This document shows, one piece after another, positions 1 through 7,782 of a stretch of 35,889 nt of DNA. Within the stretch, counting starts at the first letter, position 1. Each line of letters starts with the position of its first letter. The notes under the pieces were generated by a model. It saw only the letters and a program-made list of their open reading frames with translations, made no database searches and was not told where the DNA came from. This stretch comes from Ruminococcus sp. (lineage in GTDB: Bacteria > Bacillota > Clostridia > Oscillospirales > Acutalibacteraceae): contig JAFRDE010000003.1 of NCBI GenBank assembly GCA_017403985.1, positions 1 to 35,889 on the forward strand, read 5' to 3'. The position numbers were made by a program, and so were the translations under genes.

Positions 1-401
1 TTCGATACATATATCTCCTGATTATGTATGGTGATCGTTCTGCCGCGTGACTTTTCATTGTTGGAAACTACGGTGATCGTCTGCGGCTTCTTTGCTATGA
101 TTCCCATTTCATAAAGCAGCGACATACCGGAATAGTATCCGGACACATCATCGTCGTGTTGGATATACCTTTTAGCTACCACTTTATCCACCGAGATGCT
201 GTTGTCGAAAAGTATATCGTATTTCGGAATATAGTACACCCCTGTCGCGAACCGCAATAGTCGTCGCGATGATATCAGAGACTTCAATGTATTATAAACC
301 CATTGACGAGAATGGTCCGGGAACATGTCCAGGATTTCTTCAAATAAGATCGGCTCGTTTGGTTTGTAATTTTCCAGTATTTTTTCGGTTTCCGCCATCA
401 T
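1..401 (-). CDS. DUF6088 / AbiEi-like antitoxin, partial at the left edge
   Basis: The reverse strand encodes a protein starting with two Met codons (401 or 398) behind an AGGTG ribosome binding site; the better spacing favours 398. The N-terminus reads as a winged helix (FPDHSRQWVYNTLKSLISS), followed by RFATGVYYIPKYDILFDN and YYSGMSLLYEMGIIAKKPQT, which I recognise as the DUF6088 pattern, relatives of the AbiEi antitoxin. In the family such proteins repress their own promoter and are often followed by an AbiEii-type nucleotidyltransferase toxin; here the partner would lie beyond base 1. About 133 residues are visible and the C-terminus is missing. The family call comes from pattern memory and no homology search was done. 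Confidence 0.7.
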   Translation of the reverse strand, partial: MMAETEKILENYKPNEPILFEEILDMFPDHSRQWVYNTLKSLISSRRLLRFATGVYYIPKYDILFDNSISVDKVVAKRYIQHDDDVSGYYSGMSLLYEMGIIAKKPQTITVVSNNEKSRGRTITIHNQEIYVS

Positions 402-422
402 CTTCACCTGACTTTCAATTTG

Positions 423-451
423 ATTTTACAAATTTAGGATACCGTTGTCAA
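423..451 (-). promoter_or_regulatory. Promoter of the DUF6088 gene
   Basis: On the minus strand, TTGACA (446-451) is followed after exactly 17 bases by TAAAAT (423-428). This is a near-consensus sigma-A promoter with an expected start near 416, only about 15 bases before the start codon. It lies inside repeat copy 1. The matching place in copy 2 keeps the TTGACA (minus strand, about 5816-5821) but not a good -10. Confidence 0.7.
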
Positions 452-580
452 TATTACAGTAAATTTTAAAAATATTCTCATCGAAAAATGGCTTGTATAA
501 GCCGCTTTTGCGGTATTCCAAATTGTTCCCAGCTTGACAATAGCAGGCATGACAGTTATTTCCATATTTTGACATTTTTC
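440..580. repeat. Diverged direct repeat, copy 1
   Basis: This stretch matches 5814-5952 in the same orientation. Shared blocks include TTGTCAATATT, ATGGCTTGT, GTTCCCA followed by CTTGACA, TTTCCATA and GACATTTT, in the same order and with similar spacing. The two copies lie about 5.4 kb apart on either side of the ATPase, HNH and DUF4143 genes. The divergence suggests an old duplication, not a recent target-site duplication. Confidence 0.65.
482..580 (-). pseudogene. Remnant of a small gene's 3' end, related to the ORF at 5868-6152
   Basis: Read on the minus strand, this piece gives KCQNMEITVMPAIVKLGT, which aligns with KCQIMETTVPLANVKLGT at the C-terminus of the ORF at 5868-6152. No start codon with a ribosome binding site and no upstream coding continuation are visible, so only a fragment remains. 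It directly precedes the DUF6088 promoter, as the fuller copy precedes the DUF4143 gene. Function unknown. Confidence 0.5.
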
Positions 581-748
581 GATTCTATTTAATTTAGTGA
601 CGTGTTATCGACAAGACACATTTTTTCAAAATTCGATCTGCCAACCAAAGAATACTCCTCTCCCTCCAAAGAGAATTACAGCCAGCCGGTCGCTAATACA
701 AATAACTGGCGGAGGGTGTTTGATAGACAATTAAATATCAATATAAAA
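581..748. other. Intergenic stretch with possible RNA structure, no gene
   Basis: No convincing coding sequence was seen. CCCTCC near 661-668 can pair with GGAGGG near 712-717, and an inner GCCAG can pair with CTGGC, so a bulged stem of about 55 bases is possible. The + strand ORF that begins at 602 has no ribosome binding site and runs through the terminator hairpin at 749-788. Confidence 0.3.
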
Positions 749-788
749 ACAATGAGCGATGTAGTTTTATCACATCATCGCTCATTGT
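749..788 (-). terminator. Rho-independent terminator for leftward transcripts
   Basis: The arms 749-761 and 776-788 form a perfect 13-bp stem (core AATGAGCGATG / CATCGCTCATT) with a 14-base loop. On the minus strand it is followed by TTTTTATATTG. It is placed to end the leftward transcript of the HNH/ATPase operon, as a second terminator behind the one at 901-961. Confidence 0.7.
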
Positions 789-891
789 CTTTTCCTTATC
801 AATGTGGGCTTCAATAATTCTTTAGCTTTTTTCCGATTAGTATTTGTCTGTATTCATAGATGTAATTACTAGTGGTTGCTTAATATGTTAG

Positions 892-1359
892 TTAGTCTTT
901 CTGCAAAAAAACATCTGAAATTCGATCGTTTGCTGCTGTATATGCGAATTTCAGATGTTTTCCTTCAAGCAGGGACAGATACTCTGTCTTTCCCAAACAG
1001 CTCAAACACTTTTTTGCTTGCGGAAAATCAAATCCACCGACAGATATGGAGAATAATAGGAACAATCTGTCAGGCTCAAATGTCTGTTCGTCAATTATTG
1101 TCATCATCAATTGAAAAGACAAAGGATAAGCTTCAACTATAACCGTTTCAATATGAGAAATCAGTAGCTGCGAGATAACTCTCCGGCATTCTGCGCAATA
1201 CTTTTCATAATTCGCTAATATGAACGGTAAATCTTCATCATCAAAATTATGCTGCAATATGTGTAATACGAGTTTCCCCTGATAACCCTTATCGCGTACA
1301 GAAAACGACGCATTGGTGCAGCTGAGAATTCTGAGTTTATAGTTTCGCGAATGCGTCAA
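892..1359 (-). CDS. Hypothetical protein downstream of the Septu-like pair, doubtful start and end
   Basis: A 155-residue reading frame begins at a TTG codon 41 bases after the HNH gene, with no clear ribosome binding site. The protein is acidic to neutral, lacks signal peptide and transmembrane segments, and shows no motif I recognise. An alternative ATG just upstream is in another frame and stops after 14 codons, so a frameshift may have damaged the 5' end. The last 20 or so codons are made of the perfect hairpin at 908-961, which looks like a terminator and not like coding sequence. It could be a third component of the neighbouring system, a decayed gene, or a spurious frame. Confidence 0.35.
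   Translation of the reverse strand: MTHSRNYKLRILSCTNASFSVRDKGYQGKLVLHILQHNFDDEDLPFILANYEKYCAECRRVISQLLISHIETVIVEAYPLSFQLMMTIIDEQTFEPDRLFLLFSISVGGFDFPQAKKCLSCLGKTEYLSLLEGKHLKFAYTAANDRISDVFLQKD
901..961 (-). terminator. Strong terminator-like hairpin inside the 3' end of the small ORF
   Basis: The arms 908-924 and 945-961 are perfect complements (core ACATCTGAAATTCG / CGAATTTCAGATGT, 17 bp) around a 20-base loop. On the minus strand the stem is followed by a run of seven T, as in a rho-independent terminator. It overlaps codons near the end of the 892-1359 frame. Confidence 0.65.
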
Positions 1360-1400
1360 GGTATGAAAGAATAATTTCCATAATATTTATCTCAGATGAA

Positions 1401-2345
1401 TTACCCACCCGCGTCAAAAAACACTTCGGCAAAAGACAGTAAGTCGGTTCTCAGTTTAACGTGGAGTTCATGGTATTTTTCACCTTCGGCAGGAATCTCA
1501 AATAATGACGCAACGATTTGTCTCTTTATACTTTCATCATCTGTCGACAGAATCATATTAAGCGTATCCGCGCTAAATTGCTGTTTATTCTTTAAAATCT
1601 TGTGTACCTTCAAAGCGGTATCTTCATAGCGACTTTCCAAATTCAGAACATTGACATTGGTTTCCATCCCGCCTCTCGCGTGAAAACCAACTGCACATTG
1701 GTAAGGGTCTATGCTTTCCATATTAATCCCGATCGGAATATCAGGATATAGAAATGTTTTACTTTCAATATCCTTCTCGTATGGACTCATCCCTAGGTTG
1801 GCTTTTAGTTTGATAAAATTACAATCAGAGCCGCACGGGACAAGGTTGTAGAAACACATCGCCATCAAAGGATAATCCGATTTAGGATAATAATGATCGA
1901 TTTGAGCAGTTCTGAAGCTGCGCTGATTCGGCTTGCGCGCGACAGCTTTCAGGTATTCGTTTTCACAATATGGACAAACGCCTATATTCAGATCATTAAG
2001 AAATGTGTAAGCATTGTAGGTCTTGTTTTTATCCAAGAAACGCTTGTTGCCATTGCTGAAATCATTTTCATAGATATCACGAAATATACTGACCTTCGTC
2101 CCAACGAGAGGTTCTGATTCAACCCATCCCTTAATGCTGCTGAAATCTGCCAAAATAAAATCTCTGAACCATATCTGCTTATACAACGGCTTATCATCAA
2201 AGCCGCCGGATATTCCATCTAGTTTCGAAATGATCGGATACACGATGTTTTTTATGATATCCATATATTTCTCCGCACAGTCGGACAGCGCGGTAATAAA
2301 TCTCTGTTCGGCAGGTTTGCCGTGCAAATCTTTGAGTCGTATCAT
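1401..2345 (-). CDS. HNH endonuclease, PtuB-like partner of the adjacent ATPase
   Basis: A 314-residue protein with a central zinc-containing HNH nuclease motif: C124-P-Y-C127, then ID150-H151 with YYPKS, then NLVP-C171-GSD-C175-N. This CxxC...DH..PKS...NL..C..CN layout is that of the HNH proteins found with ABC-type ATPases in Septu (PtuB) and some retron effectors, where the nuclease attacks DNA or RNA once released by the ATPase. Its ATG overlaps the ATPase stop codon by four bases (ATGA), which implies translational coupling. The N-terminal 110 residues are helical and unassigned, and the C-terminal third is also unassigned. The HNH call is firm. The Septu call is inference from gene pairing, and no reverse transcriptase is present nearby. 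Confidence 0.8.
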   Translation of the reverse strand: MIRLKDLHGKPAEQRFITALSDCAEKYMDIIKNIVYPIISKLDGISGGFDDKPLYKQIWFRDFILADFSSIKGWVESEPLVGTKVSIFRDIYENDFSNGNKRFLDKNKTYNAYTFLNDLNIGVCPYCENEYLKAVARKPNQRSFRTAQIDHYYPKSDYPLMAMCFYNLVPCGSDCNFIKLKANLGMSPYEKDIESKTFLYPDIPIGINMESIDPYQCAVGFHARGGMETNVNVLNLESRYEDTALKVHKILKNKQQFSADTLNMILSTDDESIKRQIVASLFEIPAEGEKYHELHVKLRTDLLSFAEVFFDAGG

Positions 2346-4201
2346 TCAAACATCTCCGTTACTATTTCAAAACTTTTTCTGATGATCGAGTCTCCGATTT
2401 GCGGAATACACGCTTTTATCCGTGCTACTCTCTCAGACTCGTCAGAATTCAGCGAATCTTTTCGCGGCAGCATTTCTTTCAGCTGATCCATCATTTTTTG
2501 CAGGATTGCGCGCGAATACTCGCCGATCGTATAATCCAGGAAAAAACCATCTGCCATAATGGTATGGATATTCGCACCGAAATATTGCTTATCCGATCCG
2601 TTAACGATCTCACATTTTCCATTGGGAAGACAGTTAAGGCGCGTGACTTGCTCCGGCAGAACATCAGATAACATGAAAGGAGAATGAGTACTGATAATGA
2701 TCTGAATGCTCTTTGCTTTTTGGGAATCATCGTGCTCCTTCAAAATTCCGTTGATACGGTCAATAAAACATCTGCACAGCTCCGGATGCATATAGATTTC
2801 CGGTTCATCAAGGATGTAGATAACATCATGTTCTTTTGCGTTTATTCTGACGTCAAAGCAAGATTTCTCAATGCTCCCGAATACTCTCGCCAATTGGTGT
2901 TCACCGGCGCTGATACAGGTCAATCTGTATGGCAGCAATTCTTCTTCAAATAATCCTCCGTCTACAGGGACGTCATATTGCTCCATGTTATAGAACAAAT
3001 GGTCCGTAATATTATTGTTTTTCCGCAGAAACATTTCACTTACCGGCAGAGAAAAAGTATCATAGGCAAAGTATTCTTTATCATATTTCGAAATATAACG
3101 GTATATTTGATAAATATTCTTTGCAGTACTAAATAAGGTTCCCGCCGCATCCGATTCTGAGCTTCTATCAATATAGGCTGCAAGCCACATGACCCGGTTT
3201 ACTGGGGACATTTTTTGATAATCAGGCAAAACATTCGGATCGATAACAAAGTATTTGCTCATCCGGATTTTGGGCCTTTTGCGAATCGGATTCTGATCCT
3301 CAGCTACAGAAGGGTTGTTCTTCAAATACAGCTTGTTTCGTTCAATGACAGTTCGCAGATAAAGCGCATAGTCAACCATTAGATCGTGAATAAAACACTT
3401 TTTTCTTTCAATGATATTTTTGCTGTCATCCTGATTGTTTAAATCCTCTGAAAGATAATGCTCACGATATAAATAATAATCTGACTCTATCAGTTCCCTC
3501 GGCAAAAGGTCTTCCGTGTCAGTTGACCAGTTTTGCGAACGTATCAAAAGCGACGCTTTTCTTTTATCACTTTCCGTGTCGAATGTCTTGATATATTGCG
3601 AAAGATACTTACATACGAAGAATAGATCTGTATTTTGATATGGAACATTTACGCGGGATAAAAAGACTAAATTGATATCATACTTTTGTTTGCGGCTGTC
3701 AGAGTATATCGGATCGGAAAAGGAATGTTTATCATAACCGTTGAAAATAACCGTATCGTCTTTCAAATTTCTGAAATTGCAGCCCATATGATGTTCGTCT
3801 GTGAAAAGAGAATAGGCACAATATCCTTTTCCTCCATAAACCTGCTTTTTGTCGTCATCATAATAGGAAAAGGAATAATTACAGAGCTCGACAGCATATT
3901 CGTTAGCATCCTTATGATATACCAAGAAAAAGCTTATACTGGGAGCCTGATAGATCCGATTATATAAATCCATACCGATCAGATTAAGAATATTCGTTTT
4001 CCCCGATCCGGTTTTCCCTACTATAATATGTAAATTGCGCAGATTACGGTTTTCAAAGAAAACCATCTCAGATTCTTTCTTTGCTCCCTGTTCAATATAT
4101 AAGCTTCCTTCTTTTACTTCTACTTTAAAATCCGGACAAAAAATAATTGATTGATCCTTTATATTTTTATAATCTCTTATATAGCAATAAATCAATTTCA
4201 T
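2342..4201 (-). CDS. ABC/SMC-type AAA ATPase, PtuA-like
   Basis: This 619-residue protein has the full set of ABC ATPase motifs: Walker A GKTGSGKT (62-69), an ABC signature ISAGEHQ (430-436), Walker B VIYILDEPE (D465, E466) and an H-loop STHSP (H506). The 350 residues between Walker A and the signature form a long insertion. The tail after the H-loop is short and has no TOPRIM domain, which argues against an OLD or GajA nuclease. With the overlapping HNH gene it matches the Septu PtuA/PtuB arrangement, in which the ATPase senses infection and holds the nuclease. The start ATG has only a weak upstream GGTGA. The gene lies 97 bases after the DUF4143 ATPase and may be co-transcribed with it. Domain assignment is strong; system identity is inferred. 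Confidence 0.8.
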   Translation of the reverse strand: MKLIYCYIRDYKNIKDQSIIFCPDFKVEVKEGSLYIEQGAKKESEMVFFENRNLRNLHIIVGKTGSGKTNILNLIGMDLYNRIYQAPSISFFLVYHKDANEYAVELCNYSFSYYDDDKKQVYGGKGYCAYSLFTDEHHMGCNFRNLKDDTVIFNGYDKHSFSDPIYSDSRKQKYDINLVFLSRVNVPYQNTDLFFVCKYLSQYIKTFDTESDKRKASLLIRSQNWSTDTEDLLPRELIESDYYLYREHYLSEDLNNQDDSKNIIERKKCFIHDLMVDYALYLRTVIERNKLYLKNNPSVAEDQNPIRKRPKIRMSKYFVIDPNVLPDYQKMSPVNRVMWLAAYIDRSSESDAAGTLFSTAKNIYQIYRYISKYDKEYFAYDTFSLPVSEMFLRKNNNITDHLFYNMEQYDVPVDGGLFEEELLPYRLTCISAGEHQLARVFGSIEKSCFDVRINAKEHDVIYILDEPEIYMHPELCRCFIDRINGILKEHDDSQKAKSIQIIISTHSPFMLSDVLPEQVTRLNCLPNGKCEIVNGSDKQYFGANIHTIMADGFFLDYTIGEYSRAILQKMMDQLKEMLPRKDSLNSDESERVARIKACIPQIGDSIIRKSFEIVTEMFE

Positions 4202-4298
4202 TATGTCACGTCACCATACTCTCATATTTATCCTTATCAATAATTGTGAATCTTTCCACGGTTCCATTTAGTTTGTCCGATCTTCGCTTTGATGTCTT

Positions 4299-5573
4299 TC
4301 AGATAATTTCGATTTTGTTGAGTAAAAAGTCAGTAAGGCTGCAATGAAGGATACCGTTATCGTCATTAAAGCTGGCAGGAATATCACGCCGGATGATGAT
4401 CTTTCTGAAGAAATCTTTCGTCAGCAGCAAAGAGCTGAGTTCCGTATCGGTCTTTTTCTCGCTGCCCAACTGCAAAGCGGATTGAATATAGATCTTTTTG
4501 TCGGCACTGTTTACAACAAAATCGATTTCTTTTTGAACGTTCTGTCCGTTTGTCCTGTCGGTAACGACGCCGACGTCAACAGAATAACCTCTACGGATTA
4601 AGTCGTTATAGATGATGTTCTCCATGATATGACCGGGATCGAATTGTCTGAAGTTCAGCCGAGCGTTACGCAGTCCGATATCGGCGTAGTAGTATTTATT
4701 CGGATATTTAAAATAGGTTTTTCCTTTGATATCATAACGCTTCGCGCAGGAGATCAAAAACGAATCCTGAATATAGTCCAGATAATTCGATACCAACGCT
4801 GAGTTGATCTTTTCATTCCTTATGGAGGTGATTGCGTTGGCGATATTGGACGGATTCGTTATTGAGCTGATTTGAGAAGCGAGAAAGTCCAATATATCAT
4901 TCAGGATATCCTCGCGTTCGATCCTGTTTCTCTCAACGATATCCTTGATATACAGTTCCTTATACAGAGAGGAAAGATACTCTTTTTTATCCGCTTCATC
5001 ATCAAATAAAAGGATGCGGGGCATTCCGCCGTACAGCATATACTGATCCAGCGCGTCACGCTTGTCGCCGGCGACATAGGAATAATACTCTTCAAATGAT
5101 AACGGAAAAACATGGATCTGAGTTGCTCTCCCTCGGAACTCTGTTGCGATATCCTTTGATAATCCTTTTGAATTGCTGCCTGTAACATATACGTCAAGAT
5201 TGCGGTATGACTTTAGTTCATTCAGCATGTCATAGATGGTAACCTCGATGTTTCCGTTTTCTTCATCGATTACTTTTGTAGTCATCTGAACTTCGTCGAT
5301 AAACAGATAATACTTGTTTTCAGTGTTCGTGTTGACGATGGATTCTACATACTCACACAAAACGATAGGGTTGCGATACTGATAATAACGTCTTTGATCA
5401 AGTTCAATCTTGATGATGCTTTGTTCAGATACACCCTGCTGCAACAAATACTTGTAGAACAATTCAAACAGGAGTACGGACTTACCGCACCTTCTGATGC
5501 CTGTGATCACTTTGACCTCACCGTTCCACATATGATGAATCAACTTATTGATATAATACTCTCTATTTATCAT
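4299..5573 (-). CDS. AAA_14 / DUF4143 family ATP-binding protein
   Basis: A 424-residue protein with an N-terminal AAA_14 ATPase domain (Walker A GIRRCGKS at 25-32, Walker B FIDEVQ with D93 and E94, then VTGSNS as a sensor) and a C-terminal DUF4143 domain containing FKYPNKYYYADIGLRNA, the helix near HIMENIIYNDLIRRGY, and KEIDFVV, a remnant or active PD-(D/E)xK-like strand. Members are common in Clostridia and Bacteroidia and are often near toxin-antitoxin or defence genes; their cellular role is not established. The start is supported by a GAGGTGATATC ribosome binding site and a strong promoter at 5619-5647. It may form a transcription unit with the ATPase/HNH pair, though the 97-base gap leaves this open. 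Confidence 0.85.
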   Translation of the reverse strand: MINREYYINKLIHHMWNGEVKVITGIRRCGKSVLLFELFYKYLLQQGVSEQSIIKIELDQRRYYQYRNPIVLCEYVESIVNTNTENKYYLFIDEVQMTTKVIDEENGNIEVTIYDMLNELKSYRNLDVYVTGSNSKGLSKDIATEFRGRATQIHVFPLSFEEYYSYVAGDKRDALDQYMLYGGMPRILLFDDEADKKEYLSSLYKELYIKDIVERNRIEREDILNDILDFLASQISSITNPSNIANAITSIRNEKINSALVSNYLDYIQDSFLISCAKRYDIKGKTYFKYPNKYYYADIGLRNARLNFRQFDPGHIMENIIYNDLIRRGYSVDVGVVTDRTNGQNVQKEIDFVVNSADKKIYIQSALQLGSEKKTDTELSSLLLTKDFFRKIIIRRDIPASFNDDNGILHCSLTDFLLNKIEII

Positions 5574-5618
5574 GATATCACCTCAAACTTGCGTCGATTA
5601 CGTCGTAACTTTTAGATT

Positions 5619-5647
5619 AGTATAACACGGTATTATTCATTTATCAA
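5619..5647 (-). promoter_or_regulatory. Promoter of the DUF4143 gene
   Basis: On the minus strand TTGATA (5642-5647) and TATACT (5619-5624) are separated by exactly 17 bases. The expected transcription start is near 5612, about 40 bases before the ATG at 5573. It probably also serves the ATPase and HNH genes downstream. Confidence 0.75.
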
Positions 5648-5813
5648 GATAGAAAAACCGAAAGAATTGCCGGCTTCGTTAACAATCGATAAGTTTATGG
5701 ATCAAATCGCTGCTCCATATCTTCTTTGATACTGTATCCGAAAAGAATACATAGTATTGATGAATCTGAGAAACTGTTGTCTGATTTCTATTGATCCAAG
5801 AGATTTTGACTAA
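5648..5813. other. Intergenic, no gene seen
   Basis: This stretch lies between the DUF4143 promoter and repeat copy 2. I saw no coding frame with a ribosome binding site, no hairpin followed by a T-run, and no tandem repeat. Confidence 0.4.
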
Positions 5814-5952
5814 GTTTGTCAATATTTCTCCGAAATCAGAGATTATTATTATCGAATAATGGCTTGTTTATGCGACTTTTGGGGGATTCAGCAATGTTCC
5901 CAACTTGACATTAGCAAGCGGAACTGTGGTTTCCATAATCTGACATTTTACG
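5814..5952. repeat. Diverged direct repeat, copy 2
   Basis: Same orientation and block order as 440-580. The copy covers the 3' end of the small ORF at 5868-6152 and the sequence just beyond its stop codon. The stretch after the stop, ending in CAAGCCATTATTCG on the minus strand, is among the best conserved parts, so the conserved element may be a 3'-end or promoter-proximal signal as well as coding sequence. Confidence 0.65.
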
Positions 5953-6152
5953 TAATATCCTTTGATTTCTCGATTATCATCGCGCACAGTAAAAAGCGAT
6001 ACCGATGACATACAACTATCCTCGGTATCGCAGACTGATAAAAATGTGATTATTATCTGAATTATCTCATGTTTGCGTCCTATGCTCTCATCTAACTCTT
6101 CTCCAAAACAATAATCAAAAAAGCCGACATAGGATCTGTCGTTTTCCGGCAA
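5868..6152 (-). CDS. Small hypothetical protein, probably a relic
   Basis: A 94-residue frame with a TTG start and only a weak upstream GAGAACAT. The middle reads SCMSSVSLFTVRDDNREIKG and the C-terminus is duplicated in the fragment at 482-580. No signal peptide or transmembrane segment was seen, and the family is not recognised. A faint resemblance (SC....SF.VRD) to the start of the 892-1359 ORF might mean that all three pieces derive from one family. The poor start and the fragmentary copies suggest decay. Confidence 0.35.
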   Translation of the reverse strand: MPENDRSYVGFFDYCFGEELDESIGRKHEIIQIIITFLSVCDTEDSCMSSVSLFTVRDDNREIKGYYVKCQIMETTVPLANVKLGTLLNPPKVA

Positions 6153-6317
6153 ATGTTCTCAGTTCTCTTAACAAGATACAATTATGTAAAGGGTGGTTTC
6201 TACCGCCTTAGTACATATGACTGCGGCTCATTTGTGGTGAATTGAAAAGCAGTTGTAGGAAAGGAGTATAATTGACAATCCAAACTGTAAAACACATCGC
6301 TTTGAAAGGAGCCTGTT
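6153..6317. promoter_or_regulatory. Upstream region of tnpV, left part of the mobile element
   Basis: It contains CGGCTCATTTGTGG (6224-6237), whose reverse complement recurs at 10285-10298 just before tnpX, then TTGAAA and TATAAT (6267-6272) at a long 19-base spacing, then the AAGGAG site of tnpV. The left end of the element probably lies here, but the terminal dinucleotide cannot be fixed by eye. Confidence 0.45.
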
Positions 6318-6695
6318 ATGGAACAGAAAACTATTTTTGAACAGCTTGGCGGAACATACATCCGTCAGGGAGATTATCTTCTCCCAAATCTGAAAATGCC
6401 GAAACAGCCGGAGTATAACATCGGCGTATGGGGACAGCGCCGAAGGCGTTATCTGAAACAGCACCGCCAAATCATTTACACTAACTTGCTTACCTCTTGT
6501 AAGTTATCCGAGCATTTGGCAGAGGTTGAGAAAGAATGTGCCGAGCGGATGGATAGCCTTGTAAAAGCTGTGGCTAAACAGGAAGGCGTAACCGAAGCGC
6601 TCAAAGCCGCCGATCAAATGGTTTGGGTACGTCGAATGAATAATATCCGCAACCGTGCCGAAGAAATCGTATTGAAAGAAATTGTATATGTATAG
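6318..6695 (+). CDS. tnpV: Transposon-encoded protein TnpV
   Basis: A 125-residue basic protein with the typical TnpV sequence: EQLGGTYIRQGDYLLPNL, then a YNIGVWGQRRRRYLKQHR block and a helical C-terminal half. TnpV is a small accessory protein of Tn4451-type elements with no essential role shown for excision; its molecular function is unknown. The start ATG follows GAAAGGAGCCTGTT, a good ribosome binding site. It ends just before a strong bidirectional terminator. Confidence 0.85.
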   Translation: MEQKTIFEQLGGTYIRQGDYLLPNLKMPKQPEYNIGVWGQRRRRYLKQHRQIIYTNLLTSCKLSEHLAEVEKECAERMDSLVKAVAKQEGVTEALKAADQMVWVRRMNNIRNRAEEIVLKEIVYV

Positions 6696-6697
6696 CA

Positions 6698-6739
6698 AAA
6701 TCCCGCTGTCAGCGTTGATTCGTTAACAGCGGGATTTTT
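6698..6739. terminator. Bidirectional terminator between tnpV and the DUF1016 gene
   Basis: The arms AAATCCCGCTGT (6698-6709) and ACAGCGGGATTT (6726-6737) are perfectly complementary. The stem is followed by T on the + strand and preceded by A on the + strand, so it can terminate both tnpV and the convergent nuclease gene. Confidence 0.85.
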
Positions 6740-6749
6740 AAGTTCGCTA

Positions 6750-7769
6750 TTAATTCAGTTTTTTATAATCGTCAAGATTAAGCTCTTTCTTGAACTCCTC
6801 CTCCGTGGGAAGATATGTAAAGTACTTGGAAGCAAAAATTTGATTATTATCCTCCGGCAAAGTGTATTTCACTACGGCATCACTCTTATCAGCACAGAGG
6901 ACGATGCCGATAGGAGGATTGTCTCCTTCGTTCATCAGTTCCCGTGTGTAGTAATTGACATACATCTGCATTTGTCCTAAGTCCTGATGGGTTAAAGTGC
7001 CTGTTTTCAGATCGAAAAGGACAAAACATTTCAGAATGTAATTGTAAAATACAAGGTCGATAAAGAAATCCTGCCCATCAAGTGTAAACCGCTTTTGTCT
7101 TGCGACAAATGAAAAGCCTCGTCCAAGTTCAAGTAAAAACTCCTGCAAGTGATCAAGCAAAGCCTGTTCAATTTCGCTTTCATATACATGAGTATCGGGC
7201 TTGATTTGAAGGAATTCCATTACATAGGGATCCTTGATTGCTTTTTCGTATTCGGGTTTAGGCTCTGTCGTTTGAATTTCTGCCGCAACGCTTTCTTTAT
7301 CACGGCTTGCAAGCAGTCTTTGATAATACATCGTATGTATCTGTCGTTCAAGCTGCCGTACACTCCACATGGATTTGGCACATTCTTCTGTGTAAAAATC
7401 TCGGGCGGTTTTATCCGGAATTCTCATTAGTACACGATAGTGCGACCAACTCAATTCGCTACACAGTGTGGAGCGAATTGGATATGTACAGTAAAACTGC
7501 CGCATATTGCGAAGTCCCTGAACACTGTATCCTTTTCCGAATTCCGCAGTCAGCTTGTCGGAAAGATAATTCAAAAGATTTTTACCGTACTCCGCTCTTT
7601 CGTTTTCACCGCAAGCCTTATAAATCTGTTCGCCTATTTCCCAATATGCGAAAACCATAGCGGAGTTGACCGCAGCATAGACCTTTTGCTGTGCGGTAAT
7701 AATACTGTGGCGTATCGTATTATATGTGTTTTCGGAATTGTTGCTGTTTATGATAATCTCATTTGCCAT
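6750..7769 (-). CDS. DUF1016 (YhcG-type) PD-(D/E)xK nuclease domain protein
   Basis: The protein is 339 residues when started at the ATG at 7769, which has AGGGTGATATAT in front; the upstream ATG at 7796 overlaps the previous gene and has no such site. The N-terminal half carries the DUF1016_N helical domain (AYWEIGEQI, YGKNLLNYLS, GKGYSVQGLRNMRQFY). The C-terminal half has the nuclease core: FFIDLVFYN (D238), FDLKTG (D253, K255) and Q266. The family is widespread in mobile elements and is thought to act on DNA; its biological role is not settled. It is co-oriented and tightly spaced with the zinc-finger gene upstream. The catalytic residues look intact. Confidence 0.85.
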   Translation of the reverse strand: MANEIIINSNNSENTYNTIRHSIITAQQKVYAAVNSAMVFAYWEIGEQIYKACGENERAEYGKNLLNYLSDKLTAEFGKGYSVQGLRNMRQFYCTYPIRSTLCSELSWSHYRVLMRIPDKTARDFYTEECAKSMWSVRQLERQIHTMYYQRLLASRDKESVAAEIQTTEPKPEYEKAIKDPYVMEFLQIKPDTHVYESEIEQALLDHLQEFLLELGRGFSFVARQKRFTLDGQDFFIDLVFYNYILKCFVLFDLKTGTLTHQDLGQMQMYVNYYTRELMNEGDNPPIGIVLCADKSDAVVKYTLPEDNNQIFASKYFTYLPTEEEFKKELNLDDYKKLN

Positions 7770-7782
7770 ATATATCACCCTA

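Noticed and set aside
602-817. Small + strand frame before the defence block
   Set aside because: It has no ribosome binding site and runs through the perfect terminator hairpin at 749-788.
2342-4201. ATPase considered as an OLD-family or Gabija GajA nuclease
   Set aside because: No TOPRIM domain follows the ATPase motifs, and the neighbour is an HNH nuclease, not a UvrD-like helicase.
1401-4201. Retron with ATPase/HNH effector
   Set aside because: No reverse transcriptase with a YxDD motif is visible in the neighbouring frames, so the pair is better described as Septu-like.
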